Positions 42,602-51,616 of a stretch of DNA of 64,000 nt are shown in pieces. The number at the start of each line of letters is the position of its first letter. The stretch's first letter is position 1. A model generated the notes under the pieces. That model saw only the letters and a list, made by a program, of their open reading frames with translations, had not been told where the DNA came from and ran no database searches. The position numbers and the translations under genes were made by a program. This DNA comes from an uncultured Collinsella sp. (GTDB taxonomy: Bacteria > Actinomycetota > Coriobacteriia > Coriobacteriales > Coriobacteriaceae). Location: contig USOU01000005.1 in assembly GCA_900556415.1 (NCBI GenBank), positions 44,130-108,129 of the forward strand, read 5' to 3'.

Positions 42602-42633
42602 AGAGCGCGGCCCTGCATGTGCAAGGCCGCGCT
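42602..42633 (-). terminator. Hairpin between phoU and yggS
   Basis: GAGCGCGGCC pairs with GGCCGCGCTC over a 12-nt loop. There is no U-run. It may partially insulate yggS from pst transcription. Confidence 0.55.
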
Positions 42634-42672
42634 CCCTCAGGTATTTACAATCTTTCGACGAACGGAGCTACC

Positions 42673-43530
42673 CTACTCCTCGTCATCCTCGGTGTCGTCC
42701 TCGTCCTCGAGGTGCTCGAGCAGGTAGCGAAGACCCTCGCTCACCTCGTGAGCGGGCACCTTGGCAACATAGCGCGCATCGACAGCGGGTCTCATGATGA
42801 CGCCCTCGCCCGAAGGTACGCGCATGCTCTCGAGCTCATCCTCGTCCGTGCGGGCGATATCGCCGGCATTCATACGCTGGCCGGTCAAAAGGAAGGTCAG
42901 ACGGCAGGCGGCATCGATGGAAATCGAGGCGATACGATCGAGGTAGCGCGAAACCATGATGGTGCGGCGCAGGTCGTCGTAGTTGCTATCGTCATCCATA
43001 AACTCGCCGGCATCCATGCGGTTGAAGGTACGGAAGAACTTCTCGTAGGCGGCGTGCACCGGCTCGTCCTCGACGGCCAGGTTGCAGATGATGGACATGT
43101 CGTTGGTGACGAGCGCGGAAAGCGACGAGCCCAGAACCTGGTAAACAGCTTCGGCCTCGGCCTCAACCGTACCGACGAGCTCCTGGGGCAGCGAGATATC
43201 GGCCTTGACCATGTGACGCGTGGCGCGGCAGATCTGGCGAACCTTATCGGTCATGCGCTGCAGGTTAAAGTCGACGTAGATGATTGTCTGCAGCAAGCGG
43301 AAGTCGGAGGCGACCGGCGACTGTGTGGCGATCAAGTTGTAGCACACGGCCTCCAAGTTGGCGCAGCGCGCGTCAATCGAAAGCGTGCGCTTCTTGGTCT
43401 TGGTGGCGAGCTTGCGGTCGTCGGTCACATAGGCCTTCACGGCGTCGTGAAGCGCCAGATCGACGGCCTCGTAGATGCTCAACATCTCGTGACGAGCCTC
43501 GACGAGCTGACGGGAAAACAGTTTGCGCAT
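42673..43530 (-). CDS. phoU: Phosphate signalling protein PhoU
   Basis: 285 residues, helical, with two PhoU repeats. DLQRMTDKVRQICR-like FNLQRMTDKVRQI and VSRYLDRIASISIDAACRLTFLLTG correspond to the metal-binding E/DxxxD-type helices of PhoU. The C-terminus is extended by an acidic tail (EDEDDTEDDEE). It connects Pst to the PhoR/PhoB-type sensor; no such sensor is in the window. ATG follows GGAGTG. 92 bp after pstB. Confidence 0.9.
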   Translation of the reverse strand: MRKLFSRQLVEARHEMLSIYEAVDLALHDAVKAYVTDDRKLATKTKKRTLSIDARCANLEAVCYNLIATQSPVASDFRLLQTIIYVDFNLQRMTDKVRQICRATRHMVKADISLPQELVGTVEAEAEAVYQVLGSSLSALVTNDMSIICNLAVEDEPVHAAYEKFFRTFNRMDAGEFMDDDSNYDDLRRTIMVSRYLDRIASISIDAACRLTFLLTGQRMNAGDIARTDEDELESMRVPSGEGVIMRPAVDARYVAKVPAHEVSEGLRYLLEHLEDEDDTEDDEE

Positions 43531-43622
43531 GGTTCACTCCAATCAGTTGGGTGCGGTCATGCCGCCCGCACGGTGAATACGCACCGGACAAGGTCCGATC
43601 GGCTTGGGACTAGTCGCACCGA

Positions 43623-44426
43623 TCAGCCAAAGCGGCCGGTGATATAGTCTTCCGTCCGCGAATCCACCGGGCTGGTAAAGATCGCGTCGGTTTGACCATA
43701 CTCGATGAGCGTGGCGGGCTCGCCGGCAACTTCCTGCAAGAAGAAGGCAGTGTAGTCGCTAATTCGAGCTGCCTGCTGCATTGAATGCGTGACGATGATG
43801 ATCGTCATCTCGGGCGCCAGCTCGGCCATCAGGTCCTCGACCTTGGAGACGGACGTGGGGTCGATGGCGGAGCAGGGCTCGTCCATCAGAAGGACATCGG
43901 GCTGCACCGCAAGCACACGCGCGATGCACAGACGCTGCTGCTGCCCGCCCGAGAGCGCCAAACCATCCTTGTTGAGCTGATTGGATACCTCTTTCCAGAG
44001 GTTGGCGCGCTTGAGCGATTCTTCCACGATGTCATCGAGGTCGCTTTTGCTAGTCACGCCCTGCAGACGAGGGCCAAAAGCGACATTCTCGTAGATGGAT
44101 TTAGGGAACGGGTTGGGCTGCTGAAAGATCATGCCCACGCGACGGCGAAGGTCGACCGGATCGACGCCCTCGGCATAGATATCGTTGCCGTCAAGCGTCA
44201 TGGTGCCCTCGACGCGCGTACCCTCGATCAGGTCGTTCATGCGGTTGATGCAGCGCAAAAACGTCGACTTGCCGCAGCCCGAAGGGCCAATAAACGAGGT
44301 GATGGCGTTCTTGGCGATGTTGAGGTCGAGCCCCGTCAGCGCATGAAAGTCACCGTACCAAAAGTTGAAATCCTTGGCCGTGATGGCCGCTTGCTCCAGC
44401 GTGGGAGCGGACTGATAGACGGACAT
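43623..44426 (-). CDS. pstB: Phosphate ABC transporter ATP-binding protein PstB
   Basis: 267 residues. Walker A GPSGCGKS (47-54), [18 protein letters not shown], the [13 protein letters not shown] signature and Walker [14 protein letters not shown] are typical of PstB. It powers PstA/PstC. ATG follows AAGGAG; 12 bp after pstA. Confidence 0.96.
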   Translation of the reverse strand: MSVYQSAPTLEQAAITAKDFNFWYGDFHALTGLDLNIAKNAITSFIGPSGCGKSTFLRCINRMNDLIEGTRVEGTMTLDGNDIYAEGVDPVDLRRRVGMIFQQPNPFPKSIYENVAFGPRLQGVTSKSDLDDIVEESLKRANLWKEVSNQLNKDGLALSGGQQQRLCIARVLAVQPDVLLMDEPCSAIDPTSVSKVEDLMAELAPEMTIIIVTHSMQQAARISDYTAFFLQEVAGEPATLIEYGQTDAIFTSPVDSRTEDYITGRFG

Positions 44427-44438
44427 GGGACTCCTTAA

Positions 44439-45344
44439 CTAGCGGCGCTTGCGCGACAGGAAGCGCGCAAACAGGTTGAAAGCCAAAATGATCACCATCA
44501 ACAGGAGCGCGGTGCCATAGGCTGCGTTCATGTTGATGCCGTCGTTGGCAAGCAGGTACAGGTGGACCGTCATGGGGCGGCCGGAATCGAGTGGTGAGAT
44601 AGGCAGGTTGATGGCCTGACCCATGGTGTAGAGCACCACCGCAGTCTCGCCGATGGCACGGCCGATGGCAAGGACGATACCGGTGGCGATGCGGCCAAAG
44701 GCAGAAGGAAGCACGATCTTGGAAACGACCTGCCACTTGGTGGCGCCCAGGCCGTACGCACCCCAACGGATATAGCGCGGCACGGCGCGAATGGCCTCCT
44801 CGGTGGTGCGCATGACGATGGGAAGCATCAAGAGCGCGAGCGCCAAAGCGGCCGAGACCATCGAAAGACCCAGGCCCATGGCCTCGACAAACAAGGCGTA
44901 GCCAAACAGGCCCATAACGATGGAGGGCACCGAGGCCAAAGCGTCGGCAGCATAGCGAATGAGCTCGACGACCTTACCCTGCTTGGCGTATTCGGCAAGA
45001 TAGACGGCCGCCAGCACGGCAATCGGCGTGCAGATGAGCATGGCAAGCACCGTCACGTAGATGGTCGAGACGATCGTGGGCCAAATACCGCCTTCGGCGT
45101 TGACGCCCTGGGGCCAACCAAAGATAAAGTCGAGCGAGATATGCGGCAAGCCATTGATGACCACGTAGGCGATAATGGCGACCAACACCAGCGTAGTGAT
45201 ATAGGCCGCAACGCGGAACACGCCGAGCATGAGTTTGTTGGACAGGTCCTTGTTGATGCGGCCCTTCTTGCCGTGGGAAAGGGCACGCTTGATGCGCTCG
45301 CGCGACGAGGTCGTATCGACCGTCGTGTCAACGGAATCGGACAT
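44439..45344 (-). CDS. pstA: Phosphate ABC transporter permease PstA
   Basis: 301 residues with six membrane segments and the EAA coupling loop YGLGATKWQVVSKIVLPSAFGRIATG. The N-terminal 35 residues are hydrophilic and basic. GRAIGETAVVLYTMG is the conserved PstA block. It follows pstC by 3 bp. Confidence 0.94.
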   Translation of the reverse strand: MSDSVDTTVDTTSSRERIKRALSHGKKGRINKDLSNKLMLGVFRVAAYITTLVLVAIIAYVVINGLPHISLDFIFGWPQGVNAEGGIWPTIVSTIYVTVLAMLICTPIAVLAAVYLAEYAKQGKVVELIRYAADALASVPSIVMGLFGYALFVEAMGLGLSMVSAALALALLMLPIVMRTTEEAIRAVPRYIRWGAYGLGATKWQVVSKIVLPSAFGRIATGIVLAIGRAIGETAVVLYTMGQAINLPISPLDSGRPMTVHLYLLANDGINMNAAYGTALLLMVIILAFNLFARFLSRKRR

Positions 45345-45347
45345 AGC

Positions 45348-46274
45348 CTACCCCCTCTTCTTCTTGGAAATCAAACGGACAATGCCCACCAGCGCAGCGG
45401 AGATGATAAACAGGACCACGCCCATGCCAAAGAGCGCCGAGCGGTGCAAGCCCGAGGAGTAGCTCATGTCGAGCGCAATCTGGCTCGTGAGCGTTGAGAT
45501 GGGGCTCGCGATGCTATCGGGAATGACCGGAGCATTACCCACGACCATGAGCACGGCCATGGTCTCGCCGATGGCGCGCCCCATGCCCAAAACGATGGCG
45601 TCCACAATGCCCAGCTTGGCGGCCGGCAGCACGACCTTGTAGATGGTCTGCCACTTGGTGGCGCCCATGGCATAGGAAGCCTCGCGAATACCCATGGGAA
45701 TGGAATTGAGGGCATCGATGGTGAGCGTGGTGATGGTGGGGACGATCATAATGGCGAGCACGAACCACGCTGTCAGTGCGCCAAAGCCAAGGCCGCCGGT
45801 CAGCTGCGCGATAAACGGGCGGATGATGATCATGCCGAAGAAGCCGTAGATGATGGAGGGAATACCCGCCAGCAGGTCGACGGCAGGGCTGATGAGCTTG
45901 CGCACGCGCTTGCTGGCAATCTCGACCAGATACACGGCTGTGCCCACACCCAACGGCACGCCCATGGCAAGGGCACCGACGGTCACCAGACCAGAACCCG
46001 CCAGCAGCGACATAATGCCGTAGTGACCCTCAGAGGGCGCCCACGTAAAGCTAAAGAAGTCCGCCAGGCCGATGTCGGTAAAGACCGGCAGCGCCGAGTA
46101 CGTGGTAAAGACAAAAATCAGGATGACGGTGACGACCGCCAAGAACGCGCAGGCAAAGAAGATCCACTGTAGCGCCTTCTCCTTGATATAGGTACTGCGC
46201 GACACGAGCGCCAGCTCGCGCTTCCTGGGTGCCTGAGCCTTCTGCTCAGTATGGGGGGTTTCCTGTACTTCCAT
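45348..46274 (-). CDS. pstC: Phosphate ABC transporter permease PstC
   Basis: 308 residues with six membrane segments. ASYAMGATKWQTIYKVVLPAAKLGIVDA is the EAA loop, and GRAIGETMAVLMVVGN the conserved end block. ATG at 46274 has GGGGAG at 8 nt and lies one base after the pstS TAG. An in-frame GTG three codons earlier sits on the ribosome site. Confidence 0.94.
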   Translation of the reverse strand: MEVQETPHTEQKAQAPRKRELALVSRSTYIKEKALQWIFFACAFLAVVTVILIFVFTTYSALPVFTDIGLADFFSFTWAPSEGHYGIMSLLAGSGLVTVGALAMGVPLGVGTAVYLVEIASKRVRKLISPAVDLLAGIPSIIYGFFGMIIIRPFIAQLTGGLGFGALTAWFVLAIMIVPTITTLTIDALNSIPMGIREASYAMGATKWQTIYKVVLPAAKLGIVDAIVLGMGRAIGETMAVLMVVGNAPVIPDSIASPISTLTSQIALDMSYSSGLHRSALFGMGVVLFIISAALVGIVRLISKKKRG

Positions 46275-46275
46275 G

Positions 46276-47112
46276 CTACTCACTCCCCTTCCCGTCGTTG
46301 GTGACGGGAATAAAGCCCGCCTCGCGAATCTGCTTGTCCATCTTTTCGGACGTCACGTAGTCGATGTAGGCCTGCGCCTGCTTGGAGGGCGTACCCTTCA
46401 CAAAGAAGTAAAGGTCACGCGAGATGGGATACCCGCCGCTTGCGACTGTCTTCTCGGACGCCTCGACGTGATTGACCGAGACGGCCTTGACCGAAGTCTT
46501 GGCATTGAGGCTCTCGACAAAGCCCAGCGAGATGTAGCCAATAGCACCACGAGAGCGGGACACGACATCGCGTACCTGGCCCGTGCCCGAAAGAACGGCC
46601 GAGCGACGATCGAACGGCGTGCCATCCATCACGATGGTACGGAAGGCCTCGCGCGTACCGGAAGCCTCGTCGCGGTTAATAACCTGAATCTTCAGGTCCT
46701 CGCCACCAACCTCTTTCCAGTTGGTGATCTTACCGGCGTAGATATCGCGAAGCTGCTCGGTCGAGAGATTCTCGACCGGGTTGTCCTCATTCACGATGAC
46801 CGCAATGCCATCGTGGGCGATAACGATGGGAGTCAGGCCCAGGTCTTGTTCATCGGCATTAAGGCTACGGGAGGAGCTGGCGATATCAGCGGTACCGGCG
46901 CTGACAGCCTCGATGCCGGCAGAGGAGCCCAAGCCAGAGACGAGCACGTCGGTGCCGGTCTCTTCCTTAAAGCCCTCGGCCGCAATCTCGGCGATAGGAA
47001 GGCAGGTCGTGGAACCCGCCACGGTAATGGAAGAAGTGGAAGATCCCGAGGAGCAGGCACACAGCGTAAGCGTGAGTACCGCTGCACTCAGGACCGATAC
47101 GATCTTTCTCAT
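46276..47112 (-). CDS. pstS: Phosphate-binding lipoprotein PstS
   Basis: 278 residues. The signal peptide ends in lipobox LCAC with lipidated Cys20. The mature protein begins with ITVAGSTTCLPIAEIAAEGF, and INRDEASGTREAF and GAIGYISLGFV are the phosphate-binding blocks. Start overlaps the pgeF stop as ATGA, so translation is coupled to pgeF. Confidence 0.94.
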   Translation of the reverse strand: MRKIVSVLSAAVLTLTLCACSSGSSTSSITVAGSTTCLPIAEIAAEGFKEETGTDVLVSGLGSSAGIEAVSAGTADIASSSRSLNADEQDLGLTPIVIAHDGIAVIVNEDNPVENLSTEQLRDIYAGKITNWKEVGGEDLKIQVINRDEASGTREAFRTIVMDGTPFDRRSAVLSGTGQVRDVVSRSRGAIGYISLGFVESLNAKTSVKAVSVNHVEASEKTVASGGYPISRDLYFFVKGTPSKQAQAYIDYVTSEKMDKQIREAGFIPVTNDGKGSE

Positions 47113-47909
47113 AGCATCACGCCGATCGCGGCATGGCGCCCGCAGGTACCGCCCTCGTTGCGGTAGGAGTAAAAGCGGTCGTTCTGACGAACGGTGGAGA
47201 GCTGCGTGTCTACAATATTGTCCGTATCGACGCCGGCGTCCAGCAGCGCCTCGCGAATTGCGGCAGAAAGGTCGAGCATGCGAGAGGCGCTCGCATCGAT
47301 GCAGGAAAACTCGGCGGCAAAGCGATCCATGAGCTCCTGGGATACCTCGTATTCGTCACCCAAGATATGGGGACCAATATAGGCGCAGACGTCGCTCGCG
47401 TCGCAGCCAGCGGCATCGCAAAGCACCTGGCACGCCTTGGCGGAAATGCGCGCAATCGTGCCCTTCCAGCCAGAATGTACCACGGCAAATCCGCCGGGAG
47501 CCAGCAGCACCACGGGAACGCAGTCGGCAAAACAGAGCAGCACGGGCACCTCATGGGCCGTGCAGACGATGGCATCGCAGCCCTCGGCAATCTGCTCGCG
47601 AATATCCTCGAGATCGTCGGCACCGCTCGAGGTCACCGTAACGATATGATCACTGTGCACCTGATTGGGAACGAGCAGATTGTGCTCGCACTCGGAGGCA
47701 CCCATGGCCTCGAGCACGCGACGACGATTTTCTTGAACAGCAAAGGGGTCATCGCCTACATGCGAGCCCAGGTTGAGCGAGGAGTACGCATCTTCGGAAA
47801 CGCCACCGGTGCGCTCGGTAAAGGCAAAACGAACATCGGCCGTCGCACCCTCCACCAGCGTAACTCCATCATGGTCGACACGCGAAACGTTGTCCGCACG
47901 TGCTGCCAT
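47109..47909 (-). CDS. pgeF: Peptidoglycan editing factor / multicopper-like PgeF (YfiH, YlmD)
   Basis: 266 residues. NQVHSDHIV, CFADCVPVVL and VVHSGWKGTIARIS supply the His-Cys-His metal site of DUF152 proteins, which act as purine nucleoside-type enzymes and peptidoglycan editing factors. ATG follows AGGAGG at 7 nt. It follows ftsZ, as in many Gram-positives, but here its stop overlaps pstS instead of leading to yggS. Confidence 0.9.
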   Translation of the reverse strand: MAARADNVSRVDHDGVTLVEGATADVRFAFTERTGGVSEDAYSSLNLGSHVGDDPFAVQENRRRVLEAMGASECEHNLLVPNQVHSDHIVTVTSSGADDLEDIREQIAEGCDAIVCTAHEVPVLLCFADCVPVVLLAPGGFAVVHSGWKGTIARISAKACQVLCDAAGCDASDVCAYIGPHILGDEYEVSQELMDRFAAEFSCIDASASRMLDLSAAIREALLDAGVDTDNIVDTQLSTVRQNDRFYSYRNEGGTCGRHAAIGVML

Positions 47910-47987
47910 ACTAAAGCCTCCTAATAACACAAGTATTGCGGCGACGCCGCAGCAGTCCGTGCCATACGGCTGCACACTTCATCAAAA

Positions 47988-48034
47988 AGGATACCCGCAG
48001 CGGTAAGGAGCAAACGTAAAGGGAACGTAAGGAG
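47988..48034 (-). promoter_or_regulatory. Candidate Pho-type direct repeats before pgeF-pst
   Basis: AACGTAA occurs at 48013-48019 and 48024-48030, exactly 11 bp apart, as in PHO boxes. GTAAGGAG repeats at 48003-48010 and 48027-48034. A weak -10 (TATCCT on the minus strand, 47993-47988) lies downstream. The arrangement suggests phosphate-responsive control of pgeF-pstSCAB-phoU. Confidence 0.35.
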
Positions 48035-48067
48035 ATTGGAGGCTTTCGTTTACAAAGGCGAAACACA

Positions 48068-48104
48068 ACAAAAAAAGAGGCGCGCCCAATCGGACGCACC
48101 TCTT
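48068..48104 (-). terminator. ftsZ terminator
   Basis: On the minus strand AAGAGGTGCGTCC pairs with GGGCGCGCCTCTT and is followed by TTTTTGTTG. It ends the dcw transcript and separates ftsZ from pgeF. Confidence 0.88.
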
Positions 48105-48126
48105 GCAAGTCGTTGAGAAAAACGAA

Positions 48127-49281
48127 CTAGAAGCTACCGCGCTTAAGGAAATCGGGAAGTTCGAACTGATCGTTACCAAAGTTGGGGAGTTCGGTACCGC
48201 CGACGTTGCGAGTCGGGGCAGCCTGAGCGGGGCTGACAGCCGGAGCGGTGCGCTGCGGCTCGGCAGAAGCAGCGGACTTGCTCTGGGACTGCTGAGCAGC
48301 GAAGAGCTCGTCCTGACGGTTGACGTTAGAGTCGGAGAAGCCCGTGGCGATAACGGTGATGCGCACCTGGTCGCCCAGGGACTCGTCGACAACGGTACCA
48401 AAGATGATGTTGGCCTCGGGATCGACGGCGTTGGCGACAACGTCGGCAGCGTCGCTGATCTCTTGGATGCCCAGATCCTTGGAGCCGGCGATGGAGAGCA
48501 GGACGCGCGTAGCACCATCGATAGAGCTCTCAAGCAGCGGGCTGGAAATAGCCTGCTGGGCGGCGTCGACGGCACGAGTGTCCCCAGAAGCAGTACCGAT
48601 ACCCATCATGGCGGTGCCGGCTTGCTTCATGATGGTCTTAACATCGGCGAAGTCCAGATTGATGATGCCCGGGACGGTGATGAGGTCGGTGATGCCCTGG
48701 GTACCCTGGGAAAGGACGCCATCGGCAATAGCGAAGGCCTCGAGCATGGTGGTCTTCTTCTCGGCGATGTCGAGCAGCTTGTCGTTAGGGATAACGATCA
48801 TGGTGTCGACGCAATCGGAAAGGGTCTTGATGCCCTCTTCGGCACTCTTCTTACGCTTGCGGCCCTCGAAGGTGAAGGGCTTGGTCACGACGGCGACGGT
48901 CAGCGCACCGACCTCGTTCATCGCGATATCGGCAACGATGGGAGCAGCGCCGGTGCCGGTGCCACCGCCCTCACCGCAGGTGATGAACACCATGTCGGCG
49001 CCAGCGAGCGCCTCGGCAATGTCATCGCGTGACTCATCGGCAGCCTTGCGACCAACCTCGGGGTTGGCGCCAGCGCCCAGGCCGCGGGTAAGGTCGGTAC
49101 CGATATGGACCTTGATATCGGCATCAGAGATCGCGAGCGCCTGAGCATCGGTGTTGATGGCAACAAACTCGACGCCGCGAATGCCCTCTTCGATCATTCG
49201 ATTGACCGCGTTGGTACCGCCGCCGCCGACGCCGACCACCTTAATGACGGCAAGGTAGTTGTTGATCTCTGTCTCGTGCAT
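48127..49281 (-). CDS. ftsZ: Cell division protein FtsZ
   Basis: 384 residues. The tubulin-type GTP-binding motif GGGTGTG is at 105-111, with NTDAQAL and the T7 loop [11 protein letters not shown] also visible. A short Ala/Ser-rich linker (about 320-370) ends in the conserved C-terminal peptide [11 protein letters not shown], which binds SepF. The ATG at 49281 has GGAGG upstream; the longer frame begins without a site. FtsZ forms the cytokinetic ring. Confidence 0.97.
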   Translation of the reverse strand: MHETEINNYLAVIKVVGVGGGGTNAVNRMIEEGIRGVEFVAINTDAQALAISDADIKVHIGTDLTRGLGAGANPEVGRKAADESRDDIAEALAGADMVFITCGEGGGTGTGAAPIVADIAMNEVGALTVAVVTKPFTFEGRKRKKSAEEGIKTLSDCVDTMIVIPNDKLLDIAEKKTTMLEAFAIADGVLSQGTQGITDLITVPGIINLDFADVKTIMKQAGTAMMGIGTASGDTRAVDAAQQAISSPLLESSIDGATRVLLSIAGSKDLGIQEISDAADVVANAVDPEANIIFGTVVDESLGDQVRITVIATGFSDSNVNRQDELFAAQQSQSKSAASAEPQRTAPAVSPAQAAPTRNVGGTELPNFGNDQFELPDFLKRGSF

Positions 49282-49402
49282 GTCGGTCCTCCGAACAAAG
49301 GTTATAGCCATAGCATGGGTTGACCCCTGCGCACATTAACCTTCAGGTTGAAAGTAAATGCAAAGGTAAACCGTATTATGTTTGCACATTATGAACGTAT
49401 CA

Positions 49403-49416
49403 GTCAAATAATTGAC
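49403..49416. promoter_or_regulatory. Palindrome upstream of ftsZ
   Basis: GTCAA-ATAA-TTGAC is a perfect 5-bp-arm palindrome about 125 bp upstream of ftsZ in an AT-rich stretch that probably holds the ftsZ promoter. The minus strand contains TTGACT and CATAAT boxes nearby, but not at standard spacing. Confidence 0.3.
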
Positions 49417-49480
49417 CGTGAAAACCAAACAAACCAGATAAACGGCGTGGTATGGCCCCTCAACAAAGCCACGAACGGCG

Positions 49481-50743
49481 CTAAGCGGTCGGTGCGTTTC
49501 TAAACGTATAGTTGCCGGGGGACCGAACATTAATGTAGGTTACGCCCTCTACCTGCGACAGAAGCTTGGTCACGACGCGTTCCTTCTTGGCGATATCGTC
49601 AGAATCGCCCAGCGAGACCTCAACGCCATTATCAAGATTCGCCGAGATGGCCTCGACCGAAGGTATGGAAATATCCTTGATCTGCGCCAAGAATTCGCCG
49701 GAAAAACCACGCACGTAATCCAGGCCCGCTTTAACGGCCTTGGAAGAAACAGCCTGCCCCGAGACCGGCTCGACATCGGCCGAGACATCAGTGAGCAGCA
49801 CGGCTCCGTAATGCTTGGCCAGCGCCAGCGCGGCATCGATACCGCTCAATGTGTTGGCGCCCTCCCCCGAAGTGACGACATTTCCCTGGTCGTCCACCTC
49901 CACTGAGGTCGAAAGCGGTGCGATCCAGGTGTCATCGTCGCCGATGGCCCAGGCAAGATCGTCGGAACTTATATAGGCGATCGCGGTGACCTTGCGCTCC
50001 GTCGGCGTAATGACAAGCGTGTGGGGAAACTGCCGTTGAACGTCCACGCCCGAGACCCACGGGTTCTGCTTGAGGTCTTCGGTGATCTGGTCGGGATTTA
50101 CGTTAAAGAGCGATGTGTTCTCGGGCAGGCTGATCAGCTGTATGGCATCGTGCTTGGTCACGTGCTCGCTGCCCTCGATCTGAATATCAGTAGCGGCAAA
50201 CAGGCCGGAATTGATAACGACGATGGCAACGACGGCAAGCACGGCCACAGCCGCCAAGATACCGCCCGCGATTTTACCCTTGCCCTTAGCGGCAGAGGCG
50301 GCATCGGACGTCTTACTGGCCATGGCGCCAAGCGACGACAGCGGATTGATACCCTTTTTGGTCGCAGGTGCCTTAGTGGCGGGCACCGACGTCAACGAGC
50401 GCGGCTTGGCAGCGCCCAACGTACGGCCGAGATGCGTCACCTTAGCTCCCAGCGAGAGCTTGGGCGTCGCTATGGGGCGAGAGGGCTTGGTACCTATCGC
50501 CGACTTGGATGTCACCGAGGGGCGCGGAGCTGGGTGAACCGTCTTTTTTGCGACAGGGCGTCCACCAAGTTGCGAGACGACCGGACGCTTGGCAGACCGT
50601 ACGGATCCAGCAGGCTTGGAAGACACAGAGGGCTTGCGTTGAGGTTGGACGGGTGCGCCGGAACGCCCTCCGGCGCGGCGGAAGGTAGGTTTCGATGCTC
50701 TAGAAGCCGAGGAATTTAACTTCCGGTCTGAGCTCGATGCCAT
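49481..50743 (-). CDS. ftsQ: Cell division protein FtsQ with long basic tail
   Basis: 420 residues. The first 157 form a Ser/Pro/Lys/Arg-rich cytoplasmic tail, then a single membrane helix (158-178), then a POTRA domain beginning IQIEGSEHVTKHDAI and the FtsQ beta domain. FtsQ links early and late divisome proteins. A typical FtsQ cytoplasmic tail is a few dozen residues. The start overlaps the murB end by 44 bp, with AGGGAGG 3-4 nt before ATG. Confidence 0.88.
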   Translation of the reverse strand: MASSSDRKLNSSASRASKPTFRRAGGRSGAPVQPQRKPSVSSKPAGSVRSAKRPVVSQLGGRPVAKKTVHPAPRPSVTSKSAIGTKPSRPIATPKLSLGAKVTHLGRTLGAAKPRSLTSVPATKAPATKKGINPLSSLGAMASKTSDAASAAKGKGKIAGGILAAVAVLAVVAIVVINSGLFAATDIQIEGSEHVTKHDAIQLISLPENTSLFNVNPDQITEDLKQNPWVSGVDVQRQFPHTLVITPTERKVTAIAYISSDDLAWAIGDDDTWIAPLSTSVEVDDQGNVVTSGEGANTLSGIDAALALAKHYGAVLLTDVSADVEPVSGQAVSSKAVKAGLDYVRGFSGEFLAQIKDISIPSVEAISANLDNGVEVSLGDSDDIAKKERVVTKLLSQVEGVTYINVRSPGNYTFRNAPTA

Positions 50744-51611
50744 ACGCCTCCCTCACCTTTCCGTGCACATGCCTAATAACCGCGGCCACGTCATCGGCCG
50801 AGGCGGTACCGTTATTAACGATAAAATTAGCGTGTACGGGCGAAACTTCCGCACCGCCAACCGAAAAACCCTTTAATCCACAATCCTCAATCAGCTTGCC
50901 AACGCTCGCGTCGGGCGGATTGCGAAAGACCGACCCGCAAGAAGCGCGACCCATGGGCTGTGTGCGTTTGCGCCTCGTCAGGTACCGCTCCATACGCTCA
51001 CGGATATCGGCCTTGGGCGCGGGTTTGAGCTTGAGCACGCACTCGAGAATAATCTCGTTACGCGGCAGACTGCACTCACGGTAGCCCCAAGCAATCTCGG
51101 ACCCCGCATAATGCTTTATGCCGGATGCCGGGTCAAACGTGACCACATCCTCGACAAGCGAACCTATCCACTCGGTCCGCGTACCGGCGTTCATGGATAC
51201 GGCGCCGCCGACCGAGCCGGGGATGCCAACCGCAAACTCTAGGCCCGAAAGACTGCGCGACAGCGCATCGTTGACCAGGCGTGCGAACATAACGCCCGCG
51301 CCAACGGTCAGCGTGCAACCGTCCTCGGCAACAACCGTACGCTGAAACTCGCGCCCCAGCGAAATGACGGCGCCGCGATAGCCCGCATCGGCAACAAGCA
51401 GATTAGATCCCTTGCCGATAATGACCCACGGTACCTGCTCACGGTCGAGCACCGCCACGGCGCGACGCAGGGCATGATAGCTATGGCACGTCACAAAGAG
51501 GTCCGCCTTGCCGCCGATGCGATAGCTCGTATGGCGCGCGAGGCGTTCATCCTCGATTACGTCCGTATCGATCATGCCCGAAAGCGCCATGACGGCGTTA
51601 AACAGACCCAT
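50700..51611 (-). CDS. murB: UDP-N-acetylenolpyruvoylglucosamine reductase MurB
   Basis: 303 residues, the shorter type II form. FAD-binding segments HTSYRIGGKADLFV, GKGSNLLVADAGYRG and GIPGSVGGAVSMNAG are present, and RASCGSVFRNPP carries the catalytic Ser. It reduces the enolpyruvyl group to lactyl in UDP-MurNAc synthesis. Start is 5 bp after the murC stop, with a weak ribosome site, suggesting coupling. Confidence 0.94.
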   Translation of the reverse strand: MGLFNAVMALSGMIDTDVIEDERLARHTSYRIGGKADLFVTCHSYHALRRAVAVLDREQVPWVIIGKGSNLLVADAGYRGAVISLGREFQRTVVAEDGCTLTVGAGVMFARLVNDALSRSLSGLEFAVGIPGSVGGAVSMNAGTRTEWIGSLVEDVVTFDPASGIKHYAGSEIAWGYRECSLPRNEIILECVLKLKPAPKADIRERMERYLTRRKRTQPMGRASCGSVFRNPPDASVGKLIEDCGLKGFSVGGAEVSPVHANFIVNNGTASADDVAAVIRHVHGKVREAYGIELRPEVKFLGF

Positions 51612-51616
51612 GGAGT

